Shown piece after piece: positions 1-7,860 of a DNA stretch of 64,000 nucleotides. The translations under genes were made by a program, and so were the position numbers. Numbering within the stretch: the stretch's first letter is position 1; each line of letters starts with the position of its first letter. The notes below the pieces were generated by a model. It saw nothing but the letters and a program-made list of their open reading frames with translations, searched no databases and was not told where the DNA came from. Origin of the DNA: CAZUNO01 sp964621445 [NCBI: Candidatus Hadarchaeota archaeon]. GTDB lineage: Archaea > CAYQAE01 > CAYVLA01. The stretch is from contig CAZUNO010000003.1 of NCBI GenBank assembly GCA_964621445.1, positions 62,001-126,000 on the forward strand, given 5' to 3'.

Positions 1-348
1 TATTATCTCTTCAACCGGGCCCGCCAGTTCCCAGCTTGATCCAAGGTCGCCTCCCAGATTCTTGTACACGTTTCCATTTATGGCACAGGCACCAACCGCA
101 GCCACGACCTTGGGCTCCGGTATCGCTTCGTATATCTCCTTCAACGCGGGTGCTATCTTTTTGGTAACCGGGCCGGTCACCAGTAAAACGTCAGCCTCTC
201 TCGGATTCCAGGTGAGCAAGACGTTGTACTGCTCCAAATCGTGGACCGGGGAAAACATGGAGGCTACTATCTCTATATCACAGCCATTACATCCGCCGGT
301 GTAGACCACCATGACATGAATTGAACGCTTTCTGGCCAGGGATTTCAT
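1..348 (-). CDS. ehbM: Energy-converting [NiFe] hydrogenase small subunit (EhbM/MbhJ/NuoB-like), 3' end outside window
   Basis: Read on the minus strand, this gives 116 codons from an ATG at 348 and stays open to the window edge. It encodes the electron-transfer small subunit that holds the cluster next to the NiFe site of a membrane-bound hydrogenase. The N-terminal [10 protein letters not shown] motif supplies the first two cluster cysteines and a GACAINGN motif near residue 90 the third; the usual GCPPRP cysteine would lie beyond the edge. The start overlaps the stop of the upstream ferredoxin gene by ATGA. Large-subunit and NuoH-like genes should follow to the left. NuoB of complex I is the alternative, but the Ehb-like gene order upstream argues for hydrogenase. 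Confidence 0.88.
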   Translation of the reverse strand, partial: MKSLARKRSIHVMVVYTGGCNGCDIEIVASMFSPVHDLEQYNVLLTWNPREADVLLVTGPVTKKIAPALKEIYEAIPEPKVVAAVGACAINGNVYKNLGGDLGSSWELAGPVEEII

Positions 349-872
349 TCCACTTCCTCCTGGTCTATTATGGTGCTGGCCTCATCGGCAAGAAGCCTCT
401 GTATCTCAGCCATCTTGTTATCGGGTATCTTTACGGGTATCTCCAAGAGCTCCGTGGGGTCCTTGGTCAGGTCGGATAGGTCCCTTGGATTGGCCACCTC
501 TCTGGGGTGGATGGTGGCCGGGAGCCCAAATAAGGCGGTTACCGGACAGTTGTCGTGGCACTGGAAACAGTAGATGCACCTCATGGTATCGATCCTTGGT
601 ATGCTCTTCTTAACGTAACCGGGAAGTATCTCAACCGGTTCATCTATGGGAACCATCTCAATGCAGTCCATGGGGCACACATTGGCACAAGCACCACATC
701 CCAGACAACCGTCAACGTTCTCCAGCTGATTAGGTTTAACCGAGCCCGTTAGTATCTCCTTTCTAAGATCCATGCTGGTGGCTCGATCATACCCGAATAA
801 TAACCTGGAAAGATTCGTGTAGATCCCCTTGAGGAACACCCTGAGGAAACTGGATAATGACATGCCTCGCAT
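345..872 (-). CDS. ehbL: Two-cluster ferredoxin subunit of membrane hydrogenase (EhbL/MbhN/NuoI-like)
   Basis: This 175-residue protein has a hydrophobic-amphipathic N-terminus followed by two [4Fe-4S] motifs, [12 protein letters not shown] near residue 55 and [12 protein letters not shown] near residue 98, spaced as in NuoI-type subunits. In this family the subunit carries electrons between soluble ferredoxin and the small subunit on the cytoplasmic face. The ATG at 872 overlaps the polyferredoxin stop (TGATG) and the gene ends in an ATGA overlap with the small subunit gene, so the three are translationally coupled. A GTG at 875 is the alternative start. The position between the polyferredoxin and small subunit matches EhbL. 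Confidence 0.85.
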   Translation of the reverse strand: MRGMSLSSFLRVFLKGIYTNLSRLLFGYDRATSMDLRKEILTGSVKPNQLENVDGCLGCGACANVCPMDCIEMVPIDEPVEILPGYVKKSIPRIDTMRCIYCFQCHDNCPVTALFGLPATIHPREVANPRDLSDLTKDPTELLEIPVKIPDNKMAEIQRLLADEASTIIDQEEVE

Positions 873-2248
873 CACCTCTCTCCAAGTTCAACTCCGTTAT
901 CGAATTTTCTCCATACCCTTATGGCATTCACCGGACATATATGGCCGCAGGCTCCGCAATGCACGCACTTCTCGGGGTCGACGTTAATATCTTCGTCTAT
1001 GGCGTCATGGGGACAGTTCTGGACACAGAGCATACATTGCACGCATAGATCCTTGTCAACCTTGGTCTCTCCCTCCACAACCTCCTTCTTCGGCAGGTTG
1101 GTGAGAATTGGTATGGCATCGTACGGACAATAGGATGCACATGTCTCGCAGAGTATGCATTTATCGAGATCGACCTTTACATTCTCGCCGGGCGATAGGG
1201 TAATGGCCCCGGTGGGACATACCTGAGAACAGGTACCGCACCTGGTACAGGCGTCAGTAACCGACCCATCCCATTTCACCCTGGCAAAGGATATGGCGTC
1301 CTCCGGGCATTCCTTGATACATTTCCCACATAATATGCAGGTGCCCTTGTAGATGCCGTTCTCCTCATGTCTAATATCCATGGGGCAGACATCGATACAC
1401 CTGCCACACTTTACGCAGACGCTGGGATCATTGAGGTACTTGCCCCTCTCCTCATAGATGGCCCTGGTAGGACAGCTCAATTCGCAGATGCCGCAGTTCG
1501 CACACCAGGTTATGGTTCCCTGTATCTCCTCGTCCTGAGGCGGCCTAATCTTTACTTCCCCATCCTCCACATAGATGGCTCCCTGCGGGCACTCGGGGAT
1601 GCACTTTAGGCAGTTGGTACATCTTCTGAGCATCTCGTAGTTATCCAGGTCGATGGCGTTGAAGGGGCATACATCCACACATCGGCCACATCTTGTGCAA
1701 CCCTCGGTCTCTATATCAAGGCTTATGGCCGAGGCAGGGCATATGATCTCGCAGCGGCCGCACTTAACGCACTTCTCCTCGTCAATGGTGATGCTTCTCT
1801 TCTTGATCTCGCCTTTGGGCTCCTCTTCCTTACGGAGGTCCTCCTTGATCTCCTCGGCCGTCTTCTCAATATAGGCCAGGTCCATCAGCTTGTCCACGAG
1901 TTCCTCCTTTCTGTATTTCAGGAACCCTCCACCATCGACCCTGGCATTTACTGGACAGACATCCACGCACTTACCACATCTGCTGCAGATGCCGATTGGA
2001 TAGGGATCCATCCTGATTATATTCATTGGGCACACTGCTTTGCAGAGGCCACACTGGGTACACTTCTCCTTATCGACCACGAACCCGCCGTACTTGTTCA
2101 TGGTTATTGCTTTGGTGGGACAGATATCTGCACACATTCCACAGGTAATGCAGCTCACAACCCTCCCACCTACCTCCATTATGGCCTGGGTTGGGCATTC
2201 TCGTATGCAGGCACCGCAGTTAGTGCAATCGGAGGTGGTCACGAACAT
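872..2248 (-). CDS. ehbK: 14[4Fe-4S] polyferredoxin (EhbK-like)
   Basis: This 458-residue protein consists almost entirely of ferredoxin motifs. I count fourteen complete CxxCxxCxxxCP motifs from Cys8 (CTNCGACIRECP) to the last (CVHCGACGHICP) near residue 430, enough for fourteen [4Fe-4S] clusters, or seven two-cluster modules. A charged Lys/Glu-rich linker of roughly 55 residues separates motifs 4 and 5. No motif has lost a cysteine. Polyferredoxins act as electron wires or buffers between soluble donors and the hydrogenase core. The ATG at 2248 overlaps the preceding stop. Methanogen Ehb operons carry a polyferredoxin at this position; Thermococcus Mbh does not. Confidence 0.92.
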   Translation of the reverse strand: MFVTTSDCTNCGACIRECPTQAIMEVGGRVVSCITCGMCADICPTKAITMNKYGGFVVDKEKCTQCGLCKAVCPMNIIRMDPYPIGICSRCGKCVDVCPVNARVDGGGFLKYRKEELVDKLMDLAYIEKTAEEIKEDLRKEEEPKGEIKKRSITIDEEKCVKCGRCEIICPASAISLDIETEGCTRCGRCVDVCPFNAIDLDNYEMLRRCTNCLKCIPECPQGAIYVEDGEVKIRPPQDEEIQGTITWCANCGICELSCPTRAIYEERGKYLNDPSVCVKCGRCIDVCPMDIRHEENGIYKGTCILCGKCIKECPEDAISFARVKWDGSVTDACTRCGTCSQVCPTGAITLSPGENVKVDLDKCILCETCASYCPYDAIPILTNLPKKEVVEGETKVDKDLCVQCMLCVQNCPHDAIDEDINVDPEKCVHCGACGHICPVNAIRVWRKFDNGVELGER

Positions 2249-2553
2249 CAGTTACCACTCCCCGCTGCTTTGCCTCTCCTTCCAAGGATCTCTCTGCCGG
2301 CGACAAGACCCAGGATGGAGAATAGAAAGGCACCGGAAAGACCGGGCCACAAGGACGTAGAATCCAAAACGACCGTGTCCAGGCGGTAGAAGTGGAAGTC
2401 ATATGCTCCATAAAGAAACACGGCCGCTAGAATGCCGAATAAGTAACCTACCCGAACCCTTCCCTCAGAGGTTGTGGAACGGAGCCGGGATCCCAGTAGA
2501 GCCCCGAAAATGAAGGCCAGGACTATCTCACCCACGGGGACAAGGATATTCAA
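2248..2553 (-). CDS. Small membrane subunit of Ehb-type hydrogenase (EhbJ position)
   Basis: This 101-residue protein has three hydrophobic segments (about residues 5-22, 36-53 and 68-86) and a basic, polar C-terminus. The TTG start at 2553 overlaps the upstream stop as TTGA, and the stop is coupled to the polyferredoxin start, so it is a genuine operon member. Its place between the MnhB-type subunit and the polyferredoxin corresponds to EhbJ of methanogens. I recognise no sequence motif, so the subunit name rests on gene order and topology. It probably anchors the peripheral electron-transfer arm to the ion-pumping module. Confidence 0.6.
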   Translation of the reverse strand: MNILVPVGEIVLAFIFGALLGSRLRSTTSEGRVRVGYLFGILAAVFLYGAYDFHFYRLDTVVLDSTSLWPGLSGAFLFSILGLVAGREILGRRGKAAGSGN

Positions 2554-3392
2554 CTCTTCTTCGCCTCCGTGAGAACTAGAATCAGGGTGGAAAGCCCACC
2601 CAGAACCTTCAGTAATATTGCAATATTGAGAAAAGGAATAAGGCCAGGGCCTTCGTAGGGCCGATTCGGGGCATCAGGATAGTTCAACTCCGCGTTCACG
2701 CCGGTATCGGCGGGTGAGTGGTAGCTCTCTACGATGCTATCCTCGATGACATCGGTATAGCCAAGATTGGATCCCGTATTGTATAGGAAAAATCCGGTGG
2801 TCAGGACTCCTACCAGGCCCAGTGTAAGGAAGGTCAAAGCACCTATGGTTTCCAGGGAGGAGAGAGCCCCGTGCTTTAGATCTATCGGATTGCGCTTCAG
2901 TCCATAGGCCACGACCCCTAGAAGATAGGCCGAGGCCACTATTGACCCGCCCTGGAAGCCTCCTCCCGGCGTGATGTGGCCTCCCAGGGTAATCACTATG
3001 CCGTAGGCAGCGATAACCACTATGAGGGGGTAACTAAATATTTTGATTATCACCGAATCGTGAGCTTCGGAGAGTCCCTGCCCGTGCTCCTCGGCCTTTT
3101 CCTTGGCCTTTTGCAGGGCACCCCTTCCAAAGAGCATGGAGGTCACAACCACCCCGGTGACCAGGACAAGCGCCTCTCCAAGGGTGTCAAAGCCTCTCCA
3201 GTCAAATAACACAACCGTGACCTGGTTTGGGGCAATATAGACACCAAGGTAGTTATACATCCGGGAAACGTACATCCTGAGCCCTGTATCCGAGGACACC
3301 TCGGCCAGCCTCAGCGTCTCTCGGAATAGAAGACCGCCGAAACCGGCCACCAGTATCATGATAATTAGGGATCTAGCAATGCCCCGTTTCAT
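2550..3392 (-). CDS. MnhB/MrpB-type antiporter subunit with MrpA C-terminal region (EhbH+EhbI fusion)
   Basis: The C-terminal half carries the MnhB signature GGHITPGGGFQGG (about residue 145) within several membrane helices. The N-terminal part, around DWRGFDTLGEALV, resembles the MbhE/MrpA C-terminal region, so two subunits that are separate in some relatives are joined here (280 residues). A loop of about 45 polar residues lies before the last helix. The ATG at 3392 overlaps the upstream stop as ATGA; an in-frame GTG at 3407 would add five residues. In Mrp antiporters and Mbh-type hydrogenases this module takes part in cation/proton transport coupled to ferredoxin oxidation. Confidence 0.82.
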   Translation of the reverse strand: MKRGIARSLIIMILVAGFGGLLFRETLRLAEVSSDTGLRMYVSRMYNYLGVYIAPNQVTVVLFDWRGFDTLGEALVLVTGVVVTSMLFGRGALQKAKEKAEEHGQGLSEAHDSVIIKIFSYPLIVVIAAYGIVITLGGHITPGGGFQGGSIVASAYLLGVVAYGLKRNPIDLKHGALSSLETIGALTFLTLGLVGVLTTGFFLYNTGSNLGYTDVIEDSIVESYHSPADTGVNAELNYPDAPNRPYEGPGLIPFLNIAILLKVLGGLSTLILVLTEAKKS

Positions 3393-3727
3393 CCCGACCA
3401 CGACCACGCTATCAGAACGGTAACTGCAAACAGCACTACCATGACATAGAAGGCCATCGAATCAAAATCACCGCTGGACTCCACCCTCAGTCTGATTCCT
3501 GCCGGGAGATTATTTACCAATAGAAGAACCAGGACGGCCATTCCCAGCAAGGCCGCAGCCAGGCCAAAATTGAAAATCGAAAATAGGCTGATGACCAATA
3601 GAATGATGGGGATCTCCACACCTATGAAGGAGCCAACCACGAAGCTCTTATCCTCTGCCTCCTCTCCCTCCTTAGATTCCAGCGAGGAACTCAAGATGTG
3701 ATCAAAGATCTCAGAAATTCTCGTCAA
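3389..3727 (-). CDS. Small membrane subunit of Ehb-type hydrogenase (EhbG position)
   Basis: The 112-residue product has an acidic cytoplasmic-looking N-terminus of about 28 residues followed by three hydrophobic helices. The start is a TTG at 3727 placed 7 nt after a GGAGG that is embedded in the last codons of the MnhD-like gene, a clear Shine-Dalgarno decision. The gene ends in an ATGA overlap with the MnhB-type gene. It sits where EhbG lies in methanogen operons, between the NuoN/MrpD-like and MnhB-like subunits. There is no motif from which to assign a separate role; it is probably structural. Confidence 0.6.
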   Translation of the reverse strand: MTRISEIFDHILSSSLESKEGEEAEDKSFVVGSFIGVEIPIILLVISLFSIFNFGLAAALLGMAVLVLLLVNNLPAGIRLRVESSGDFDSMAFYVMVVLFAVTVLIAWSWSG

Positions 3728-3730
3728 TGT

Positions 3731-5272
3731 TTAACCTCCAAAAAGGGCCGTCAAGCCCGCAATGATGGGATTAATTGCCACATCGGGCATCAAGCCGAAG
3801 AAAATCTCAAGTACCACCGGCACGGTCAGAGCCAACATCATGGCAAATGGAATTTCAAGCGGCTTGGACTCGGTTCCATCATCTGCCGGTCTCAGGAATA
3901 TGAGAACAAACGCCTTGGCAACGGCATAGAAGACCATGACCGTGCTAACCACCATGAGTAGACCCACGGTAAGGAAGCCGTTCTGGAAGGCGAATTGAAT
4001 TAACCTCCACTCGCTCTGGAAGCAGTTCAGGGGAGGAAGGCCGGCCACGGCAAGCATCGAAATCAGGGTGAGTACCGCAAATTCACCGTTTCTCCTGGCA
4101 AGTCCCTTGAGCTTGGTCATATTGGTGTGACCATATTCATGCAATATTACAGCCGCGCTTATGAACAGGGCAGAGGTCACGATAATCTCGTTAAATCCGT
4201 GGAATATTCCGTAGGCCATTCCTTCGTGTCCCCAGGCATAGACCGGCCCCTGGTTACCGTAGCTGGGCATTCTTCTGAAGAATGATAATCCAATGGCCAC
4301 CAGACCAGCCTGGTTAATGGCCACGTAAGCTATCAGACGCCTGTAGTCATTTTGCAGCATGGCCAACACCGCCCCGATCATCATGGCCACGGTGCCTATG
4401 AGCATCATCGCCTCCCAGGTCGCATCCTGCCAGAAGAACAGCCGAGCTATTAGGACGCCCACGGCAATCAGAAGCACCTTGGATATGGCCTGCAACACCG
4501 CACCGGCCTCCGGTGACGCCCGGGAATAGAGCTCCGATTTTATGGTATGGAAGGGGGGCAGGCCTCCGCCGTATGTCCAGGCAAATATCAGCAGTGCCAG
4601 ACCCATGAAGATCATTGGGGCATCGCGCTGGGTTGCACCGCTGGCGAAGAACTCGAACATATCTGAGACGTTCAATACCCCCGTGGAACCCAGTAGAAAT
4701 CCGACTCCCAGAAGCAACATGGCCCCGGCCACCGATCCCAGAAGCATGTACTTGAGCGAGGTTCTAAAGGCGTCGCCCTTGTTCAACCAGGCCACTATTC
4801 CCGCTTGAGCTACCGTGCAAATCTCGAAGAACACGAACATATTGAAAACATCGTCCACCAGGGCCACGGCACAGGCCGTCGATATGGCCATGAGTATTAG
4901 GAAAATGTAGACCCCGGAGACCTTCTCGTGCATCACCAGGCATACGGAAACGGCCAAGGCAGACATAACCGCAAAGCCCAGGAGGAGAACCATCTGAACC
5001 TGGGTATACTGGTAGGCTATACCCAGGTTGAAGGCCATATTGACCCCCTCGTCAAGGAAATACTCCACCTCGGGATGGGCACCGAAAACGTAATAGCTAT
5101 CTTCGTAGGATGTAAAGAAGGGTAGACAAACCAGGGCTATCATCCCTATGGATGCCAGGGCCTTGACGGCCTTGCTTCTCTTGTACAGGAAGTTTGATAC
5201 CACGGCAACTATTATGGGAATGACCACGAAGAGGGGTATGGTCTCCTGAAGGCCGAAGATGGGGCTAATCAT
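3731..5272 (-). CDS. ehbF: MrpD/NuoN-like proton-translocating membrane subunit (EhbF)
   Basis: This 513-residue polytopic protein of the NuoL/M/N-MrpA/D family has about 14 membrane helices. The family core is visible: FEICTVAQAG near residue 150 gives the buried glutamate, GGLPPFHTIKSELYS near residue 240 the discontinuous helix and lysine, and AGLPPLNCFQSEW near residue 405 the second half. These acidic and basic residues form the ion pathway. The ATG at 5272 overlaps the MnhC-like gene by 8 nt. It should convert redox energy of ferredoxin oxidation into an H+ or Na+ gradient. It could belong to an Mrp antiporter alone, but the ferredoxin and small-subunit genes show it is part of a hydrogenase. 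Confidence 0.92.
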   Translation of the reverse strand: MISPIFGLQETIPLFVVIPIIVAVVSNFLYKRSKAVKALASIGMIALVCLPFFTSYEDSYYVFGAHPEVEYFLDEGVNMAFNLGIAYQYTQVQMVLLLGFAVMSALAVSVCLVMHEKVSGVYIFLILMAISTACAVALVDDVFNMFVFFEICTVAQAGIVAWLNKGDAFRTSLKYMLLGSVAGAMLLLGVGFLLGSTGVLNVSDMFEFFASGATQRDAPMIFMGLALLIFAWTYGGGLPPFHTIKSELYSRASPEAGAVLQAISKVLLIAVGVLIARLFFWQDATWEAMMLIGTVAMMIGAVLAMLQNDYRRLIAYVAINQAGLVAIGLSFFRRMPSYGNQGPVYAWGHEGMAYGIFHGFNEIIVTSALFISAAVILHEYGHTNMTKLKGLARRNGEFAVLTLISMLAVAGLPPLNCFQSEWRLIQFAFQNGFLTVGLLMVVSTVMVFYAVAKAFVLIFLRPADDGTESKPLEIPFAMMLALTVPVVLEIFFGLMPDVAINPIIAGLTALFGG

Positions 5273-5684
5273 TGTTCTCCTCCCCTAATACTTCGGAGGC
5301 ATTCAGGCTCTCCTTCTGCTGGTACATCTTGATGGTCAGGCCCAGTACCACGGCCATGGTTGCGGCGCCGATGACTATGTTGGTTAGAACCAGGGCGTAT
5401 GGAAGACAGAAGCCGGCCTCGGTCGCAAACTCGGCGGTAGCTACCCCCATTGAGGAATTCATGGATTCGTAGAACTCCTCGGTGAAGATGGGAACGATTC
5501 CTCCGTCTGGGGCCTGAAGAGGATAACCCAAGGCTACCAGGAAAAGGTTCACACCATCGGTCAGGAACATCATTCCCAGGATCTTCTTGATCAGGTTGTC
5601 CAGGAACAGGACGGCCACTAGGCCGATGAGTACCAGGCTAACGGAGCCCAGAAGAGATGCCGTCTGGATATTAATGAGGGTCAT
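5265..5684 (-). CDS. ehbE: MnhC/NuoK-like membrane subunit (EhbE)
   Basis: This 139-residue protein has three helices in the NuoK/MrpC pattern; the segment DPLPYALVLTNIVIG-like (here ending CLPYALVLTNIVIGAAT) is the MnhC hallmark. It has an insertion of about 30 residues between helices 2 and 3. I chose the ATG at 5684, which overlaps the previous stop as ATGA and follows GAGGTGGGAGGA; the longer in-frame GTG at 5693 would lie inside that ribosome site. The protein forms part of the ion-translocating arm next to the MrpD-like subunit. Confidence 0.87.
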   Translation of the reverse strand: MTLINIQTASLLGSVSLVLIGLVAVLFLDNLIKKILGMMFLTDGVNLFLVALGYPLQAPDGGIVPIFTEEFYESMNSSMGVATAEFATEAGFCLPYALVLTNIVIGAATMAVVLGLTIKMYQQKESLNASEVLGEENND

Positions 5685-5938
5685 TCCTCCCACCTCGTGG
5701 TCTTGTAAACTGCTATGAACATCAGGGCTGGTAGGAGAGCCGAAGCCAGGATGGCTTGGGTTATGGCGACATCGGGAGTAAGCAGCCTCATGAATAGAAT
5801 GGAAAGTGATAGACCCTCGATACCCCCACCGACTATAACCGCCTTGTAAAGGTCACGCGGCAATAAGGACAGAATGGCTATTATCACCGATGCCAAGATA
5901 AGTGCATATACCGGAAGGTCGGCCAGCACTGCCGTCAT
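5681..5938 (-). CDS. ehbD: MbhD/DUF4040-type membrane subunit (EhbD)
   Basis: The 85-residue product contains three short hydrophobic segments and the DVAITQAIL motif near residue 55, which marks the MbhD/DUF4040 fragment of MrpA (the MnhB N-terminal region in Mbh naming). It is coupled at both ends by 4-nt overlaps within the hydrogenase operon. In Mrp and Mbh complexes this fragment closes the membrane arm between the MrpG-like and MrpC-like subunits. The assignment rests on the motif and gene position. Confidence 0.8.
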   Translation of the reverse strand: MTAVLADLPVYALILASVIIAILSLLPRDLYKAVIVGGGIEGLSLSILFMRLLTPDVAITQAILASALLPALMFIAVYKTTRWEE

Positions 5939-6225
5939 TCAGCCCTCTCCTCCTCCACCATGAAGTGGCGTGCATTGGCAATGGTATGCCCAGCAACCGG
6001 CATCAGAATAAAGTAGGTGAGAGCCACCAGAGGGTAACCCAGAACCAGGAGGATAGCCATGCAGGTGACATCCACCACACCCACGATGTGGATCCTGCCG
6101 TAAAGGATATTGTTAACGTTATCTTTGAACCGCCAGAGGCCTATGCATGCGAAAAAAATGAGCACCGAAGCCACTATCAGCACAAGGCCCTGAAGGAGTT
6201 CCATGAGGCCCTCAAGACCAATCAT
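5935..6225 (-). CDS. ehbC: MnhG/MrpG-like membrane subunit (EhbC)
   Basis: This 96-residue protein has three membrane helices. The family pattern of helix 1, FKDNVNNILYGRIHIVGVVD and then helices 2-3 is typical of MnhG/MrpG. It follows the MnhF-like gene and precedes the MbhD-like gene with 4-nt overlaps on both sides, the conserved E-F-G order of Mrp systems. It has no catalytic role of its own known; the family is needed for assembly and ion transport of the membrane arm. Confidence 0.82.
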   Translation of the reverse strand: MIGLEGLMELLQGLVLIVASVLIFFACIGLWRFKDNVNNILYGRIHIVGVVDVTCMAILLVLGYPLVALTYFILMPVAGHTIANARHFMVEEERAE

Positions 6226-6524
6226 CGGAAGGTTCCCTCCCTGAGAACCCTGGAGAACATCAGTATTCCAATGGCCCCAAAGACGATGAGGACGAAGGTT
6301 ATCTCCCTAGCGTAGGCAATTCCGAATTCCCTTGCTAGGAGAATTAGCGCCGTTCCCAGGGAGATGGTGGCCACGTTGGCCCCCACTAGGGATGTCGTGG
6401 ATCCTTTCCTCGCTACCAACCGGGCGCCGGTAAGAAAAGAGATCGAAAGGGCAACGAATAGAAAGTATGTGCCCAAATCAAGCACCAGGGGCCCCAGATC
6501 TCCATAGGCAATCAAAACAGTCAC
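6222..6524 (-). CDS. ehbB: MnhF/MrpF-like membrane subunit (EhbB)
   Basis: This 100-residue protein has three predicted helices, with FLFVALSISFLTGARL near the N-terminus and ITFVLIVFGAIGILMFSRV at the end, matching the small MrpF/MnhF subunits. The GTG start at 6524 overlaps the stop of the MnhE-like gene (GTGA), showing translational coupling. Its place between MnhE and MnhG subunits is the conserved order in Mrp antiporters and Ehb/Mbh hydrogenases. Confidence 0.78.
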   Translation of the reverse strand: MTVLIAYGDLGPLVLDLGTYFLFVALSISFLTGARLVARKGSTTSLVGANVATISLGTALILLAREFGIAYAREITFVLIVFGAIGILMFSRVLREGTFR

Positions 6525-6832
6525 TCCAGCATTCCTTTGATGAATCTCTCAAACGGTATGATTTCCTCAACCGGCCTGGGGGTTATGACTGCCACTAGCA
6601 ATTTCTTCTCAGGGTTATCGATATCGATAGTTAGCGTTCCAGGAGTTAGGGTTATGCTGTTGGCCAACACAGTCTGGCTTACTTCCTTGCTCAGCACGGT
6701 GTCTATCTCCATAACCGTGGGATTTACGTCACCGGTAAGACACAACCAAGCCGTCTTGACGGCAGCGAGGGCCATGTTCCAAGCCAAATCAACTAGATAC
6801 GCTATAGCGTAGACGATCCGTAAAGGTAACAT
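6521..6832 (-). CDS. ehbA: MnhE/MrpE-like subunit, first gene of hydrogenase operon (EhbA)
   Basis: The product of 103 residues has an N-terminal hydrophobic region, then the MrpE pattern VMEIDTVLSKEVSQTVLANSI, TLTPGTLTIDI and a C-terminal helix ending FERFIKGMLE. I set the start at the ATG at 6832. An AT-rich TATA element at 6876-6883 predicts a transcript start near 6853, so the 26-residue extension from the GTG at 6910 would be upstream of transcription. A GAGG element lies 8 nt before this ATG. As in Mrp operons, E leads the F-G-D-C-like series. Confidence 0.85.
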   Translation of the reverse strand: MLPLRIVYAIAYLVDLAWNMALAAVKTAWLCLTGDVNPTVMEIDTVLSKEVSQTVLANSITLTPGTLTIDIDNPEKKLLVAVITPRPVEEIIPFERFIKGMLE

Positions 6833-6875
6833 GGGTTGACCCTCGGTCTTATGTGAGATCGAGGCCCGAAATCCG

Positions 6876-6883
6876 CTAATAAA
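6876..6883 (-). promoter_or_regulatory. TATA box of the hydrogenase operon
   Basis: On the minus strand this reads TTTATTAG. Twenty-five nt downstream gives a transcript start near 6853, leaving a leader of about 20 nt before the ATG at 6832. It is the only good TATA match between the operon and larB, and it decides the ehbA start. Confidence 0.55.
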
Positions 6884-7012
6884 TCTTTCACGGGGTAACA
6901 AAGTGTCCACCTAGGCGTGTCATTCGAGCCGTAACCGGAAAGAATTATCAGAATACGTTCCTCTTGAACCCTAATCTCGATTTTCTATATTATCTTGGAC
7001 GGAGGCAGAATC

Positions 7013-7804
7013 TTGGATTTGGATAAACTCTTGCAGGAATACAAGCGAGGCATGATCTCGGAAAAGGAGCTCCTTGCCAAACTTAAGATGGACCATTTGC
7101 AGACCATGGAGGACAGGTTCAGATACGATATATCCAGGGAGGCAAGGACCGGTTTTCCTGAAGCGGTTTTAGCTATCAGGAAGAGTGCTGAGGACATAGC
7201 AAAGATCGTTAAAAGCGTGGTACCGGTGAAGGGATCTGTACTGGTTACCAAGCTGGATGAAGAGAAGATGGAGAAGGTTAGATCCATGCTCGAGGAGGAA
7301 TGCTCAAGTGACGATCTACAAATCGAATATCACCGGGACCCGGAGTTGCTACTTGTAAGGGGTTCCAATTATGATCCTCCCCAAAAGATTGGCTGTTCGG
7401 TTGGGATAATAGCCGCTGGCACCTCCGATATTCCAATAGCAGAGGAGGCCAGGCTGATTCTGGATGAATCTGGCATAGAGACACTAAAGGCATATGATGT
7501 CGGGGTTGCCGGTCTTCACAGGATATTTCCTCCGGTAAGAAGGATGCTGGACGAAGGAGTAGATGTACTAATAGTTGTAGCGGGAATGGAAGGTGCACTT
7601 CCCTCGGTGGTAAAGGGGCTGGTCGACCTGCCGGTTATCGGCGTTCCCTCCTCAGTTGGATATGGTTATGAGGCAGGAAGATCAGCTTTGATAGCCATGC
7701 TCAACTCCTGTGTACCTGGAATAACGGTCACAAATATAGATAACGGCTTCGGAGCCGCAGCCGCGGCCCACAGCATCTGCAGAAGGATATCCGTCCATAA
7801 ATGA
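7013..7804 (+). CDS. larB: LarB, pyridinium-3,5-biscarboxylic acid mononucleotide synthase (nickel-pincer cofactor)
   Basis: LarB carboxylates and hydrolyses nicotinic acid adenine dinucleotide in the first step of nickel-pincer-nucleotide synthesis for lactate racemase-type enzymes. The 263-residue protein has the LarB N-terminus (LLQEYKRGMISEKELL) and the PurE-like core: GIIAAGTSDIPIAEEA, GVAGLHRIF, VVAGMEGALPSVV, GVPSSVGYG. The start is a TTG at 7013, 7 nt after GGAGG (7001-7005); the longer frame from 6995 would put that Shine-Dalgarno inside the gene. LarC and LarE are not in the window. A PurE-type AIR carboxylase is the alternative, but length and N-terminal domain fit LarB. Confidence 0.88.
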   Translation: MDLDKLLQEYKRGMISEKELLAKLKMDHLQTMEDRFRYDISREARTGFPEAVLAIRKSAEDIAKIVKSVVPVKGSVLVTKLDEEKMEKVRSMLEEECSSDDLQIEYHRDPELLLVRGSNYDPPQKIGCSVGIIAAGTSDIPIAEEARLILDESGIETLKAYDVGVAGLHRIFPPVRRMLDEGVDVLIVVAGMEGALPSVVKGLVDLPVIGVPSSVGYGYEAGRSALIAMLNSCVPGITVTNIDNGFGAAAAAHSICRRISVHK

Positions 7805-7860
7805 TGTGAACACCAACATCCCGCACCATTAATTAGCCCCGGATATTCCGCCCCTCTAAC

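Noticed and set aside
872-2248. Tandem DNA repeat array or CRISPR in the polyferredoxin gene
   Set aside because: The periodicity comes from repeated cysteine motifs at protein level; spacers and repeats are not constant in DNA.
6833-6910. N-terminal extension of ehbA from GTG at 6910
   Set aside because: The TATA box at 6876-6883 lies inside it and family members start near the ATG at 6832.
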